DNA of 64,000 nucleotides, taken from the NCBI RefSeq assembly GCF_014646375.1, contig NZ_BMNI01000003.1, forward strand, positions 360,909 through 424,908. Direction: 5' to 3'. A program made the translations under genes and the position numbers. The stretch is from Nocardioides phosphati. GTDB taxonomy: Bacteria > Actinomycetota > Actinomycetes > Propionibacteriales > Nocardioidaceae. Of the stretch, positions 10,752-19,675 are shown piece by piece. Below the pieces are notes generated by a model. It worked only from the letters and a program-made list of their open reading frames with translations, made no database searches and was not told where the DNA came from. Each line of letters begins with the position of its first letter. The first letter of the stretch is position 1.

Positions 10752-11975
10752 ATGGCTGGCCTGGTCCGCGTGCGCGTGGTGCCCGAGGCAGGCGCGGCCC
10801 TGGACCTCGCGCTGCCGGGTGCGGTGCCTGTGGCCGACCTGCTGCCCGAGCTCGCCCGGCTTGCGCGCCTCACGTTCGCGGCCCGGCTGGTCACGGCGGC
10901 CGGGCGCGAGCTGGGGGTCGCAGCCGGTCTGTCCGAGCAGGAGGTGGCCGACGGCGCCGTCCTCGCCCTGGTGCGCGCAGACGTCGGTGACCCTCCGGTG
11001 GACGACCCAGCCTGCGCGCTCGCCGCCCGGGTGACGGCCGAGGTCCTCGGCTGGCACGTCCGGCTGCTGCGGCCGGTCGCCCTGGCCGTGGCGTTCCTCC
11101 TGCTGGTCGTGGGTGGGGCGGCGCTCGCCCGCGGACCTGCCTGGTCCGGGGCGGTCGCGGCGTCGGCGGTGGTGCTGCTGGCGGGCGCCTCGGGAGTGGC
11201 CCGGCGGCGCCACGACCGGTTGCTGGCGGTCGCTGCCGGCTGGGGTGCGGCCGGCTTCGCCGCGATCGCCGGCCAGCAGTACGCCGGCCCGGTCGCCGCC
11301 TGCATCGCGGCCGCCGGGATGGCGCTGGTCCTGGCCCGGGCGCTCCGCGACGTCGGGGTTCTCCTGCTCCCTGCCGGCGGCGCGGCAGTGCTCCTGGGCG
11401 GCCTCGCGCTCCTGGCGGGGAGCACCGGGCTGGCTGCCGGACTGGTCGCGGCACTGGGCCTCAGCGCCGCTGGCTTGCTGGTTCCGGCGCTCCCGAGGCT
11501 GGCCCTCGCTGCCGCGCGCGACCGTGCCGGCCCAGCCCGTGAGCTGCTGCGTGCTTTGCTCGGGGCGATGGCGGTCGTCATGGTCGTGCTCGCCGCACCG
11601 ACGGCAGCGTCCGGGGGAGCGGGGGCAGCGCTCGCCGCGGTGGTCGGGGTCCTGGTCGTGTGCCGCGGCTCGCGCCACCACGGCGCGGTCGAGGTGGCGA
11701 CGGCGCTCGTCACCGGTGTGGTGATCGTCCTGGTCGCCGCGGTCGTGACCACGCTTGTCCATCCCGGGTGGTCAGGCGTGGTCGGGGTGAGCTGCCTCGT
11801 GTGCGCGGGAGCAGCCTGTGCGGCCGCCCTGTGTGGGCCTGCTGTGACGGGCGGCGGCCCCCGGTTCGCGCTGGCGGTCGACCGACTCGAGGCGGCGGCC
11901 CTGGTGGCGCTGGTTCCCCTGCTCGTCGGGGTCGGCCGGGTCGTCCCGCTCGTGACCGGGCTGGTCCACCGATGA
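10752..11975 (+). CDS. eccD: type VII secretion membrane protein, EccD-like
   Basis: A 407-residue protein. Residues 1-85 look like the ubiquitin-like YukD domain that caps EccD (VRVRVVPEAGAALDLALPG ... LPELARLARL). From residue ~105 on there are about 11 closely packed Ala/Val/Leu-rich membrane helices, matching EccD, the translocation-channel subunit. It starts 2 bp after the second WXG100 gene, so it is in the same operon. Similarity is structural rather than motif-based. EccB, EccE, mycosin protease and FHA partners are not found nearby. Confidence 0.7.
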   Translation: MAGLVRVRVVPEAGAALDLALPGAVPVADLLPELARLARLTFAARLVTAAGRELGVAAGLSEQEVADGAVLALVRADVGDPPVDDPACALAARVTAEVLGWHVRLLRPVALAVAFLLLVVGGAALARGPAWSGAVAASAVVLLAGASGVARRRHDRLLAVAAGWGAAGFAAIAGQQYAGPVAACIAAAGMALVLARALRDVGVLLLPAGGAAVLLGGLALLAGSTGLAAGLVAALGLSAAGLLVPALPRLALAAARDRAGPARELLRALLGAMAVVMVVLAAPTAASGGAGAALAAVVGVLVVCRGSRHHGAVEVATALVTGVVIVLVAAVVTTLVHPGWSGVVGVSCLVCAGAACAAALCGPAVTGGGPRFALAVDRLEAAALVALVPLLVGVGRVVPLVTGLVHR

Positions 11976-12000
11976 GCGCGACGACGTAGGCTCGCCGACC

Positions 12001-13008
12001 GTGAACGCGAACTCCGGGGCTGCACGTGCAGCCGGCCTGCTGGCCGGCTACGCGCTCGACGTCGCCCTCGGCGACCCGCAGCGGCACCACCCGGTTGCGC
12101 TCTTCGGCACCGCCGCCCGTCGCCTCGAGCAGCGGGTCCATGCCGACTCGCGTGCGGTGGGTGCCGGCTACACCGCGGCCCTGGTGGGCGGGACCTTCCT
12201 CGGCACCGCCGCGGTACAGCTCGCGACCCAGCGGGCGGTCGGCGCTCTGGCCCCGAGCGGCCCCCGTCGCGGCCCCGAACGCGGCCCCCGTCGGGGCCGG
12301 CCCGCGGCCGAGTTCCTGACCGTCGCGACGGCCACGTTCGTCGCGCTGGGCGGCACGTCACTCGTCCGCGAGGGCGACGAGATGGCCCGGCTGCTCGAGT
12401 CCGGTGACGTGCCCGGCGCGCGACGCCGGCTCAGCCACCTCTGTGCCCGCGACGCCACCGACCTGACCCCTGACGACCTCGCCCGGGCAACGGTCGAGTC
12501 GCTCGCGGAGAACACCTCCGACGCCGTCGTCGCCCCGCTGGTGTGGGGCGCCGTGCTCGGTGCGCCGGGCCTGCTCGGCTACCGCGCGGCCAACACCCTC
12601 GACGCGATGGTCGGCTACCGGTCCGAGCGCTACCGCAGCTTCGGCTGGGCCAGTGCCCGCCTCGACGACCTGCTCAACCTCCTGCCCGCCCGACTTGCCG
12701 CCCTCCTGGTCTTCGTGGTCACGGGTCGGCGGGAGGCGCTCAGCGTCTGGCGGCGCGACGCCCGCCTGCACCCGTCGCCCAACGCCGGCCCGGTGGAGGC
12801 GGCGACGGCGGGAGCACTCGGCGTACGGCTGGGAGGGACGAACACCTACGACGGCGAGGCCGAAGCGCGGGGCGTGCTCGGTGACGGGCGCCCGGTCGAG
12901 GTGCGTGACGTCGCCCGTGCCAACCGGCTCTCGCGGCAGGTCTCAGCAGCCGCGGTGCTCGTCGCAGCGGGCACCGCGCTCGCGATCGGCCGTCGTGGAC
13001 GAGAATGA
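12001..13008 (+). CDS. cobD: adenosylcobinamide-phosphate synthase
   Basis: A 335-residue integral membrane enzyme (CobD/CbiB) that couples (R)-1-amino-2-propanol or its phosphate to adenosylcobyric acid. Recognisable stretches are GYALDVALGDPQRHHPVALFG at the N-terminus, ARATVESLAENTSDAVVAPL in the middle and GYRSERYRSFGWASARLDD. Four or five hydrophobic segments are visible. The GTG start is supported by a TAGGCT box at 11987-11992, 8 nt upstream, so the message is probably leaderless. It opens the first cob operon, with cobQ starting 4 bp after its stop. Confidence 0.92.
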   Translation: MNANSGAARAAGLLAGYALDVALGDPQRHHPVALFGTAARRLEQRVHADSRAVGAGYTAALVGGTFLGTAAVQLATQRAVGALAPSGPRRGPERGPRRGRPAAEFLTVATATFVALGGTSLVREGDEMARLLESGDVPGARRRLSHLCARDATDLTPDDLARATVESLAENTSDAVVAPLVWGAVLGAPGLLGYRAANTLDAMVGYRSERYRSFGWASARLDDLLNLLPARLAALLVFVVTGRREALSVWRRDARLHPSPNAGPVEAATAGALGVRLGGTNTYDGEAEARGVLGDGRPVEVRDVARANRLSRQVSAAAVLVAAGTALAIGRRGRE

Positions 13009-13012
13009 CGCC

Positions 13013-14494
13013 GTGACCACCCAGACGCGCGGGCTGCTCTTCGCCGGCACGACCTCCGACGCGGGCAAGAGCCTCGTGACGGCGGCGGCGTGCCGGCTCT
13101 TCGCGCGCAACGGCATCAAGGTCGCGCCGTTCAAGAGCCAGAACATGAGCAACAACTCGATGGTCTGCGCCGACGGCTCCGAGATCGGGCGGGCGCAGTG
13201 GCTCCAGGCGGTCGCGGCCGGCGCCGAGCCCGAGACCGCGATGAACCCCGTGCTGCTCAAGCCCGGCTCCGACCGCCGCAGCCACATCGTGCTGCTCGGC
13301 CAGCCCGCGGGCACGCTCGAGGCGGGCGAATTCGCGACCGGCCGGGCACACCTCGCCAAGGCGGCGTTCGAGGCCTACCGCGACCTCGCCAGCCGCTACG
13401 ACGTGGTCCTCGCCGAGGGCGCGGGCAGCCCGGCCGAGGTCAACCTGCGCGGCGGTGACTACGTCAACATGGGCCTCGCCCGCGAGATGGGCCTGCCGGT
13501 CGTCGTGGTCGGCGACATCGACCGCGGTGGCGTGCTCGCGGCGATGTTCGGCACGCTCGGCCTGCTCGACCCCGCGGACCAGGTCCACCTCAAGGGGTGG
13601 ATCGTCAACAAGTTCCGTGGCGACCTCGCGCTGCTGCGGCCCGGCCTCACCACGCTCGAGGAGCGCACCGGTCGCCCGGTGCTCGGTGTCGTCCCGTGGC
13701 TCACCGACCTCTGGCTCGACTCCGAGGACGCCCTCGCGATCGCCGGCTGGCAGCACGCCGTCGACGCGACGCTGCGGGTCGCTGCGATCAGGTTCCCGCG
13801 GATCTCCAACGCCACCGACCTCGACGCGCTCGCCGCCGAGCCCGGCGTCGAGGTCGCCTTCACCACCTCCGCCAGCGAGCTCGCCGACGCCGATCTCGTC
13901 GTCCTGCCGGGCTCCCGCGCCACGATGAGCGACCTCGCGTGGCTCCGGTCGCGCGGCCTCGACACCGCCATCGCGAAGCGCGCCGCCGAGGGCAAGCCGG
14001 TCCTGGGCATCTGCGGTGGCAACCAGATGCTCGCCGCCGCAATCCACGACCCGCACGGCATCGAGGCCGGCGGCCGCGCCGAGGGCCTGGGGCTGCTCCC
14101 GACCCGGGTCGACTTCGGCGTCGAGAAGCTCCTCGGCCGCCCGACCGGCACGTGGCGCGGCGAGCACGTCGCGGCGTACGAGATCCACCACGGGCTGACG
14201 ACGCTCGACCCGCAGCAGGCCGGCGCTGACGACGCAGAGGCGTTCCTCGACGGCTTCAGCCGGGGCGCGGTGTGGGGCACGACGTGGCACGGAGCGTTCG
14301 AGTCCGACGGCTTCCGCCGCGCCTTCCTCACCGAGGTCGCCTCCCGCAGCGGCTCGCCGTGGACGCCGGAGCCCGGCGCTCCCGGCTACGCCGACCGCCG
14401 CGAGGACATGCTCGACCGCCTCGCCGACGCGCTCGACGACGCCGTGGGCTTCCAGCCGCTGCTCGACCTGGTCGACGGAGGAGTGCAGGCATGA
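13013..14494 (+). CDS. cobQ: cobyric acid synthase
   Basis: A 493-residue cytosolic glutamine amidotransferase that amidates the four remaining carboxyls (b, d, e, g) of adenosylcobyrinate a,c-diamide to give adenosylcobyric acid. The N-terminal dethiobiotin-synthetase-like ATP domain starts GLLFAGTTSDAGKS, with NMSNNSMV and AEGAGSPAEVNLR following. The C-terminal class I glutaminase has the nucleophile Cys in LGICGGNQML and a later YEIHHG. The GTG start is required: the ATG at 13005 is out of frame. It overlaps cobL by ATGA, implying translational coupling. Confidence 0.95.
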   Translation: MTTQTRGLLFAGTTSDAGKSLVTAAACRLFARNGIKVAPFKSQNMSNNSMVCADGSEIGRAQWLQAVAAGAEPETAMNPVLLKPGSDRRSHIVLLGQPAGTLEAGEFATGRAHLAKAAFEAYRDLASRYDVVLAEGAGSPAEVNLRGGDYVNMGLAREMGLPVVVVGDIDRGGVLAAMFGTLGLLDPADQVHLKGWIVNKFRGDLALLRPGLTTLEERTGRPVLGVVPWLTDLWLDSEDALAIAGWQHAVDATLRVAAIRFPRISNATDLDALAAEPGVEVAFTTSASELADADLVVLPGSRATMSDLAWLRSRGLDTAIAKRAAEGKPVLGICGGNQMLAAAIHDPHGIEAGGRAEGLGLLPTRVDFGVEKLLGRPTGTWRGEHVAAYEIHHGLTTLDPQQAGADDAEAFLDGFSRGAVWGTTWHGAFESDGFRRAFLTEVASRSGSPWTPEPGAPGYADRREDMLDRLADALDDAVGFQPLLDLVDGGVQA

Positions 14495-15702
14495 ACCGCA
14501 TCGTCGTGGTGGGCATCGGCGCTGATGGCTGGGCCGGCCTCACCGACCCCGCCCGCGCAGCAGTCGAGAGCGCAGGCGTCGTCGTCGGCGCCCCGCGCCA
14601 GCTCGACCTCCTGCCCGAGACCGTCACCGCGGAGCGCGTCACCTGGCCGTCTCCGCTGCGCCCTGCGGTGAAGAAGCTCGCCGAGCAGTACGCCGAGCGC
14701 GGCATGGTCGTGCTGGCCAGCGGCGACCCCATGCACCACGGCATCGGCCGCACCCTGACCGAGGAGCTCGGCCCCCACGCGGTGAAGGTGATCAGCCACC
14801 CCGGCTCGGTCAGCCTCGCCTGCGCGCGGATGGGCTGGCCGGTGGAGTCGACGCCGGTCGTCTCGACGCTGACCGCTCCGCTCGCGGTCGTCATGCGCCA
14901 CGCGGGTGCCGGGCAGCACCTGCTCGTCCTCAACCGCGACACGTCGACGCCCGCGGCCCTCGCCGCCTTCCTCACCGCGCACGGCTTCGGCGGCTCGCGC
15001 ATCACCGTGCTGGCCGACCTCGGTGGCGCCGAGCGGAGCCTGCGCGGCTTCGCCGACCAGGCCGACTACTGGGCCGGCCAGCTGCCGGAGAGCGTCAGCG
15101 TCAGCGCGGTGGAGTTCGCCGGGCCACGCGCCGTGCAGGAGACGCCCGGGCTGCCGGACGACCTCTTCGAGACCGACGGCCAGCTGACCAAGCGCCACGT
15201 CCGCGCGCTCACCCTCGCCGCGCTCGCGCCGCGACCGGGCGAGCTGCTCTGGGATGTCGGCGGCGGCTCCGGCTCGATCGCGGTCGAGTGGCTCCGCGCC
15301 CACGACACCACCCGCGCGATCACCGTCGAGCGCGACCAGGCCCGCGTCGGCCGGATCGTCCGCAACGCCGCTTCGCTGGGCGTGCCGCGGCTCCAGGTCG
15401 TCACCGGCGCCGCACCCGACGCGCTGGTCGACCTCCCGGCGCCCGACGTCGTCTTCGTCGGCGGCGGCCTGACCGCCCATGGCGTCTTCGACGCGTGCTG
15501 GGCGGCGCTGCCCGTCGGCGGCCGGTTCGTCACCAACGCGGTCACGCTCGAGTCGCAGGCGATGGTCATGCGGCTGCAGAAGGAGCACGGGGGCGAGCTG
15601 GTCAAGGTCGACGTGGCCCAGACGACCCCGATCGGCGGGTTCACCGGCTGGCGCGCGGCGATGACGGTGGTCCAGTGGATCGCCCAGAAGGAGAAGCAGT
15701 GA
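14491..15702 (+). CDS. cobL: precorrin-6Y C5,15-methyltransferase (decarboxylating)
   Basis: A 403-residue bifunctional enzyme that methylates C5 and C15 and decarboxylates the C12 acetate of the corrin ring. Residues 1-200 are the CbiE-type tetrapyrrole methylase (VVVGIGADGWAGL, VLASGDPMHHGIG). Residues ~215-403 are the CbiT-type Rossmann methyltransferase with SAM site LLWDVGGGSGSIAVEW. The ATG overlaps the cobQ stop (ATGA), and its own stop overlaps the cobM GTG (GTGA), so the three genes look translationally coupled. Confidence 0.95.
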   Translation: MNRIVVVGIGADGWAGLTDPARAAVESAGVVVGAPRQLDLLPETVTAERVTWPSPLRPAVKKLAEQYAERGMVVLASGDPMHHGIGRTLTEELGPHAVKVISHPGSVSLACARMGWPVESTPVVSTLTAPLAVVMRHAGAGQHLLVLNRDTSTPAALAAFLTAHGFGGSRITVLADLGGAERSLRGFADQADYWAGQLPESVSVSAVEFAGPRAVQETPGLPDDLFETDGQLTKRHVRALTLAALAPRPGELLWDVGGGSGSIAVEWLRAHDTTRAITVERDQARVGRIVRNAASLGVPRLQVVTGAAPDALVDLPAPDVVFVGGGLTAHGVFDACWAALPVGGRFVTNAVTLESQAMVMRLQKEHGGELVKVDVAQTTPIGGFTGWRAAMTVVQWIAQKEKQ

Positions 15703-16445
15703 CCGTTCACTTCGTCGGTGCGGGCCCCGGTGCCCCCGACCTCATCACCGTGCGCGGCCTCCGGCTGCTCCAGAGCGCCCAGGTCGTCATGTACGCCGGC
15801 GCGCTGGTCCCCGAGGAGCTCCTCGCCGAGGTGCCCGCCGACGCGCGCAAGATCGACACGCAGCACCTCGACCTCGCCGAGATCGTCGGCGTCTTCACCG
15901 AGGCGCACGCCGCGGGGCAGGACGTCGTACGCCTCCACTCGGGCGACCTGTCGCTCTACTCCGCGGTCGCCGAGCAGGTGCGCCGCCTCGAGGACCTCGG
16001 CATCGACTACGACCTGTGCCCCGGCGTCCCGGCGTACGCCGCGGCGTCGGCCGCGCTGGGCGTCGAGCTGACCGTGCCCGAGGTCAACCAGTCCGTCGTG
16101 CTGACGCGGCTGAGTCGCCAGGCGAGCAAGATGCCGCCGCGCGAGACGCTGGCCAACCTCGGCTCCGCGGGCGCGCTGATCGTGCTCCACCTCGCGACGC
16201 ACCTCGTCGACGACGTGGTCGCCGAGCTCCGCCCGAACTACGCCGACGACTGCCCCGCGGCCGTCGTCTTCCAGGCCTCGCAGCCCGACCAGCTGATCCT
16301 GCGCGGCACGCTCGGCGACATCGCCCAGCAGGTCAAGGACGCCGGCCTCAAGCGCTCGGCCGTCATCCTCGTCGGCCGTTCCCTCGCGGCTGCCGGCTTC
16401 CGCGACTCGCACCTCTACAGCTGCGACCGCGTGCGCGAGGCCTGA
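15699..16445 (+). CDS. cobM: precorrin-4 C11-methyltransferase
   Basis: A 248-residue SAM-dependent methylase (CobM/CbiF) for the C11 methylation step. It shows the tetrapyrrole-methylase fold signatures VHFVGAGPGAPDLITVRG at the start, RLHSGDLSLYSAVAEQ in the middle and the family-typical VNQSVVLTRLSRQASKMP. The GTG overlaps the cobL stop as GTGA. It is the last gene of the cobD-cobQ-cobL-cobM run; the convergent neighbour begins 19 bp later and I see no strong terminator hairpin between them. Confidence 0.95.
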   Translation: MTVHFVGAGPGAPDLITVRGLRLLQSAQVVMYAGALVPEELLAEVPADARKIDTQHLDLAEIVGVFTEAHAAGQDVVRLHSGDLSLYSAVAEQVRRLEDLGIDYDLCPGVPAYAAASAALGVELTVPEVNQSVVLTRLSRQASKMPPRETLANLGSAGALIVLHLATHLVDDVVAELRPNYADDCPAAVVFQASQPDQLILRGTLGDIAQQVKDAGLKRSAVILVGRSLAAAGFRDSHLYSCDRVREA

Positions 16446-16464
16446 CCCCTCGCCTGTCGCAGCC

Positions 16465-16716
16465 TCAGGAGCCCTCCACCACCTCGTGGATCCGGTCGGC
16501 GACCAGGCCGTGCGCCTCCTGGTGGACCTTGTTGGCCGACTCCGCGTCGGGCGCCTCGACCAGGCAGAAGACCTTGCCGTTGGCCTCGTCGACCCAGTAG
16601 CTGCGGTAGCTCACGCCGTACTGCTCCTGGATGGCCAGGTCCTTGGCGTGCGCGCCGGCGACGTCGGCCGCGGTGGCGCCGGGAAGGTTCTCGTGGACGT
16701 CCATGAAGAGGGGCAT
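16465..16716 (-). CDS. SCO4226-like nickel-binding protein (DUF4242)
   Basis: An 83-residue ferredoxin-like-fold protein, MPLFMDVHENLPG at the start and EAHGLVADRIHEVV at the end, closely resembling the nickel-binding Streptomyces protein SCO4226. His residues at positions 8, 23, 65, 69 and 77 and Cys51 are candidate ligands. Its function in cells is not established; metal storage or signalling is possible. It is divergent from an AraC regulator across a 45-bp gap and sits inside the cobalamin block. Ni/Co selectivity cannot be judged from sequence. Confidence 0.8.
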   Translation of the reverse strand: MPLFMDVHENLPGATAADVAGAHAKDLAIQEQYGVSYRSYWVDEANGKVFCLVEAPDAESANKVHQEAHGLVADRIHEVVEGS

Positions 16717-16761
16717 CGTCTTCTCCTGACGGTGGGTGGTTTCGCTGACACACTGAGTCTT

Positions 16762-17760
16762 GTGCCGGCGCGGCTCGACGACCATGACCGCGTCCCCGCA
16801 GCCCCTGACCCGGACGCCACGCTCGACGCGATCCTCGGCCGGGTCCACCTGCAGGGGGCGGTCTTCCTGCGCGGTGAGTACTCCGAGGCCTGGTCCTACA
16901 CGGCCCTTCCCCCGGAGCAGACCGCCGCCGTCCTGCAGCCCGGAGCGACCAGCGTCGCCCTGTTCCACGTCGTCGGCGCGGGCCGCTGCTGGGTCGCGCT
17001 CGAGGACGGCGTGCGCCACTGGGCCGAGGCCGGCGACGTCATCGTCCTGCCCTACGGCGACCTCCACACCATGGGCGGTACGACGGACGCGGCACCCGTC
17101 TCGATGGCGGCCCTGCTGGAGCCGCCGCCGTGGTCCGCGATGCCGGTGATCCGCCACGGCGAGGGTGGCTCGCGCACCGATGTCATCTGCGGCTACCTCC
17201 ACGCGGAGGACCCGCTCTTCGACCGGCGTCTCGGCGCGCTGCCGCCGCTCTTCGTGGTCCGGCCGCCCGACGGCCCGGCCCGTGACTGGGTGCGCGCGAG
17301 CATCGGCTACGCACTGCAGCAGACCTCGCCCGCGGCCGCGGGAGGGCTCCAGGGCCCGACGCAGCTGCCGGAGCTGCTGGTGCGCGAGGTGCTCCGGCTC
17401 CACCTGGCCGGCGCCCCGTCGTACGAGTCGGCGTGGCTGACCGCGCTCCGCGACCCGGTGCTCGCGCCGGTGCTCGCCGCGATGCACGCCGCACCGGAGG
17501 AGGCGTGGAGCGTCGGCAGCCTGGCGCGGGAGGCGAACGTGTCGGTCTCCTTCCTCGACGAACGCTTCCGCGCCGTGCTCCACCTCGCCCCGATCCGCTA
17601 CCTGACCGCCTGGCGCATGCACGTGGCGCGCGAGCTGCTCCGCTCGACCGACCTCGGCATCGCCGCGATCGGGCACCGGGTCGGCTACGCGTCGGAGGAG
17701 GCGTTCAGCCGCGCCTTCAAGCGAGCCCACGGCGTCTCGCCGAGCGGCGCCCGCGGCTGA
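16762..17760 (+). CDS. AraC family transcriptional regulator with cupin domain
   Basis: A 332-residue regulator. The N-terminal half is a cupin-type sensor (HLQGAVFLRGEYSEAWSY ... CWVALEDGVRHWAEAGDVIVLPYGDLHTM), with histidines that could bind a metal or small ligand. The C-terminal ~100 residues hold two helix-turn-helix motifs (SVGSLAREANVSVSFLDERF and IGHRVGYASEEAFSRAFKRAHG). The GTG start is supported by a CACACT box at 16749-16754, 7 nt upstream. It is divergent from the SCO4226-like gene and is the obvious candidate to regulate it. Effector unknown. Confidence 0.85.
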   Translation: MPARLDDHDRVPAAPDPDATLDAILGRVHLQGAVFLRGEYSEAWSYTALPPEQTAAVLQPGATSVALFHVVGAGRCWVALEDGVRHWAEAGDVIVLPYGDLHTMGGTTDAAPVSMAALLEPPPWSAMPVIRHGEGGSRTDVICGYLHAEDPLFDRRLGALPPLFVVRPPDGPARDWVRASIGYALQQTSPAAAGGLQGPTQLPELLVREVLRLHLAGAPSYESAWLTALRDPVLAPVLAAMHAAPEEAWSVGSLAREANVSVSFLDERFRAVLHLAPIRYLTAWRMHVARELLRSTDLGIAAIGHRVGYASEEAFSRAFKRAHGVSPSGARG

Positions 17761-17772
17761 GCCGGCCGCGGG

Positions 17773-18915
17773 TCAGCGCGAGCGCGGCTCGCAGCGACCG
17801 ACGATGGTGCCGGCGCGGTCGATGCAGACCACGTCGACGGCGACGGGGGCCTCGCGCAGGACTGCGAGGGCCTCGTCGGCAGCGGCAGCCGCGACCAGGT
17901 CACCGAGCGGTACGCCGGAGGCCTGCGCCCGGTGGAGCGCCTCGAGGCCGGTGTTGCAGTCGGCCAGGTCGAGCTCGTAGCCACCCGCCGCGGCAAGAGA
18001 CGCGAGGTGTGCGAGCGACACCTGCGACCGCCCTGAGTGGAGGTCGAGGTGGCCGGCGGCTAGCTTGGAGAGCTTGGCGAAGCCGCCGACGATGGTCAGG
18101 CGAGGGACCGGGTGGCGGCGGAGGTACTTCAGCACCGCACCCGCGAAGTCGCCCATGTCGAGGAGCGCGTCGTCGGGCAGGTCGTACTCCGCGACAGCCA
18201 CCTTCTCCGACGTCGAGCCCGTGCACCCGGCGACGTGCGTGTGTCCCGCGGCCTTCGCCACGTCGATGCCGCGGCGGATCGAGTCGATCCACGCCGAGCA
18301 GGAGTAGGGGACGACGATGCCCGTCGTGCCGAGCACGGACAGGCCGCCGAGGATGCCGAGGCGGGGGTTCCAGGTCTTGCGGGCCAGCTCCTCGCCGTTG
18401 TCGATCGAGATCTCGACGACGACGTCGCCCGGGTCGCCGAGCTCGGCGGCGACCGAGGCGACGTGCTCCGCGATGAACTGCCGCGGCATGGGGTTGATCG
18501 CCGGCTCGCCGACGGCCAGCGGCAGGCCCGGCTTGGTCACGGTGCCGACACCCGGTCCGGCCACGAAGGTCACCCCGGAGCCCGGCGCCCCGCGGCGCAC
18601 CGTCGAGCGGACCAGGGCCAGGTGTGTGACGTCGGGGTCGTCGCCGGCGTCCTTGGTGATGCCCGCCATCGCGGACGACCCGTCCGCGGCGAGCGACTCC
18701 ACCGTCAGCGCGAACGCCGGAGAGGCGGTCGGCAGCGTGATCGTCACGGGGTCCGGGAACTCGCCCGTCAGCAGCGCGACGTACGCCGCCTTGGTCGCCG
18801 CGGTGGCGCAGGCGCCGGTGGTCCAGCCGCTGCGCAGGCCGGTGCGCTCGAGCTGGGCGGGGCGCCCGCTGGGCGTGGCCTCGCCAGCTGCGGCAGATTC
18901 CGGCTCGCTGGTCAC
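17773..18915 (-). CDS. cbiD: cobalt-precorrin-5B C1-methyltransferase
   Basis: A 380-residue CbiD homologue, the C1 methylase best known from the anaerobic corrin pathway. Hallmarks are LRSGWTTGACATAATKAA near the N-terminus, GVGTVTKPGLPLAVGEPAINP and GTTGIVVPYSCSAW. An N-terminal extension of about 25 residues is poorly conserved-looking. The GTG start at 18915 has a TAGGCT box (complement of 18923-18928) 7 nt upstream, suggesting a leaderless message. Its occurrence with CobG is notable because the O2-dependent route normally uses CobF for C1 chemistry, and no cobF is seen here. Confidence 0.95.
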   Translation of the reverse strand: MTSEPESAAAGEATPSGRPAQLERTGLRSGWTTGACATAATKAAYVALLTGEFPDPVTITLPTASPAFALTVESLAADGSSAMAGITKDAGDDPDVTHLALVRSTVRRGAPGSGVTFVAGPGVGTVTKPGLPLAVGEPAINPMPRQFIAEHVASVAAELGDPGDVVVEISIDNGEELARKTWNPRLGILGGLSVLGTTGIVVPYSCSAWIDSIRRGIDVAKAAGHTHVAGCTGSTSEKVAVAEYDLPDDALLDMGDFAGAVLKYLRRHPVPRLTIVGGFAKLSKLAAGHLDLHSGRSQVSLAHLASLAAAGGYELDLADCNTGLEALHRAQASGVPLGDLVAAAAADEALAVLREAPVAVDVVCIDRAGTIVGRCEPRSR

Positions 18916-18951
18916 GTCGGCCAGCCTAACGACGCGGCTACTGTGTCAGGC
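18916..18951. promoter_or_regulatory. head-to-head promoters of cbiD and cobK
   Basis: Only 36 bp separate the start codons of two divergent cob genes. TAGGCT (complement of 18923-18928) lies 7 nt before the cbiD GTG, and TACTGT (18939-18944) lies 7 nt before the cobK GTG. With these -10 boxes about 10 bp apart, each gene's -35 region must fall over the other's -10 box or inside the other gene, so polymerases on the two promoters should interfere. Both transcripts would be leaderless. Confidence 0.45.
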
Positions 18952-19665
18952 GTGAGGATCCTGCTGCTGGGCGGAACGTCGGAGGCGCGCGAGCTCGCCA
19001 CGCGCCTGGCCGACGCCGGCCACGACGTGGTCAGCTCCCTCGCGGGCCGGATCGGCGCACCCAACCTTCCCGACGGCGAGGTCCGTGTCGGCGGCTTCGG
19101 CGGACCCGCCGGCCTCGCGTCGTACCTCGTCGAGGAGCAGGTCGACGCGCTCGTCGACGCGACGCACCCGTTCGCCGAGCACATCTCCGCCAACGCCTTC
19201 GCCGCAGCCGGCGAGACCGGCACGCAGCACCTGCTGCTGCGCCGCCCCGGCTTCCCCCTCCGCGAGGAGTACGTCGTGGTTCCCGACGTCCACGCGGCAG
19301 CGGAGGTGCTGCCACCGGGGGCGGTGGTCTTCCTGACGATCGGGCGCCAGCAGGTGGCGGCGTTCGGGCACGTGGACGCGAAGTTCGTGATCCGCGCGAT
19401 CGACCCGCCGAGCGTGCTGCCCAAGCACCACGTGCTGCTCCTCGAGCGCGGGCCGTTCGCGCTCGACGACGAGATCGAGCTCATGCAGCGCCACGGGGTC
19501 GACACCCTCGTGACCAAGGACTCCGGCGGTGCCGCGACGGCCGCGAAGCTCGAGGCCGCGGCCCAGCTCGGCATCGAGGTGATCGTCGTCGCCCGGCCCC
19601 CCGCGCCCGATGGCGCCGAGGTGGTCCCCACGGTCGAGGACGTCATGCACGTCCTCGCCCGTTGA
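18952..19665 (+). CDS. cobK: precorrin-6A reductase
   Basis: A 237-residue NADPH-dependent reductase (CobK/CbiJ) that reduces the macrocycle of precorrin-6A. The start VRILLLGGTSEARELA is the family's dinucleotide-binding loop; DATHPFAEHISANAF and the C-terminal LVTKDSGGAATAAKLEAA are conserved landmarks. The GTG is supported by the TACTGT box 7 nt upstream. It is divergent from cbiD and convergent with cobIJ, 10 bp away, so it is a single-gene transcription unit in the middle of the block. Confidence 0.95.
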   Translation: MRILLLGGTSEARELATRLADAGHDVVSSLAGRIGAPNLPDGEVRVGGFGGPAGLASYLVEEQVDALVDATHPFAEHISANAFAAAGETGTQHLLLRRPGFPLREEYVVVPDVHAAAEVLPPGAVVFLTIGRQQVAAFGHVDAKFVIRAIDPPSVLPKHHVLLLERGPFALDDEIELMQRHGVDTLVTKDSGGAATAAKLEAAAQLGIEVIVVARPPAPDGAEVVPTVEDVMHVLAR

Positions 19666-19675
19666 GGGCGCCGGC

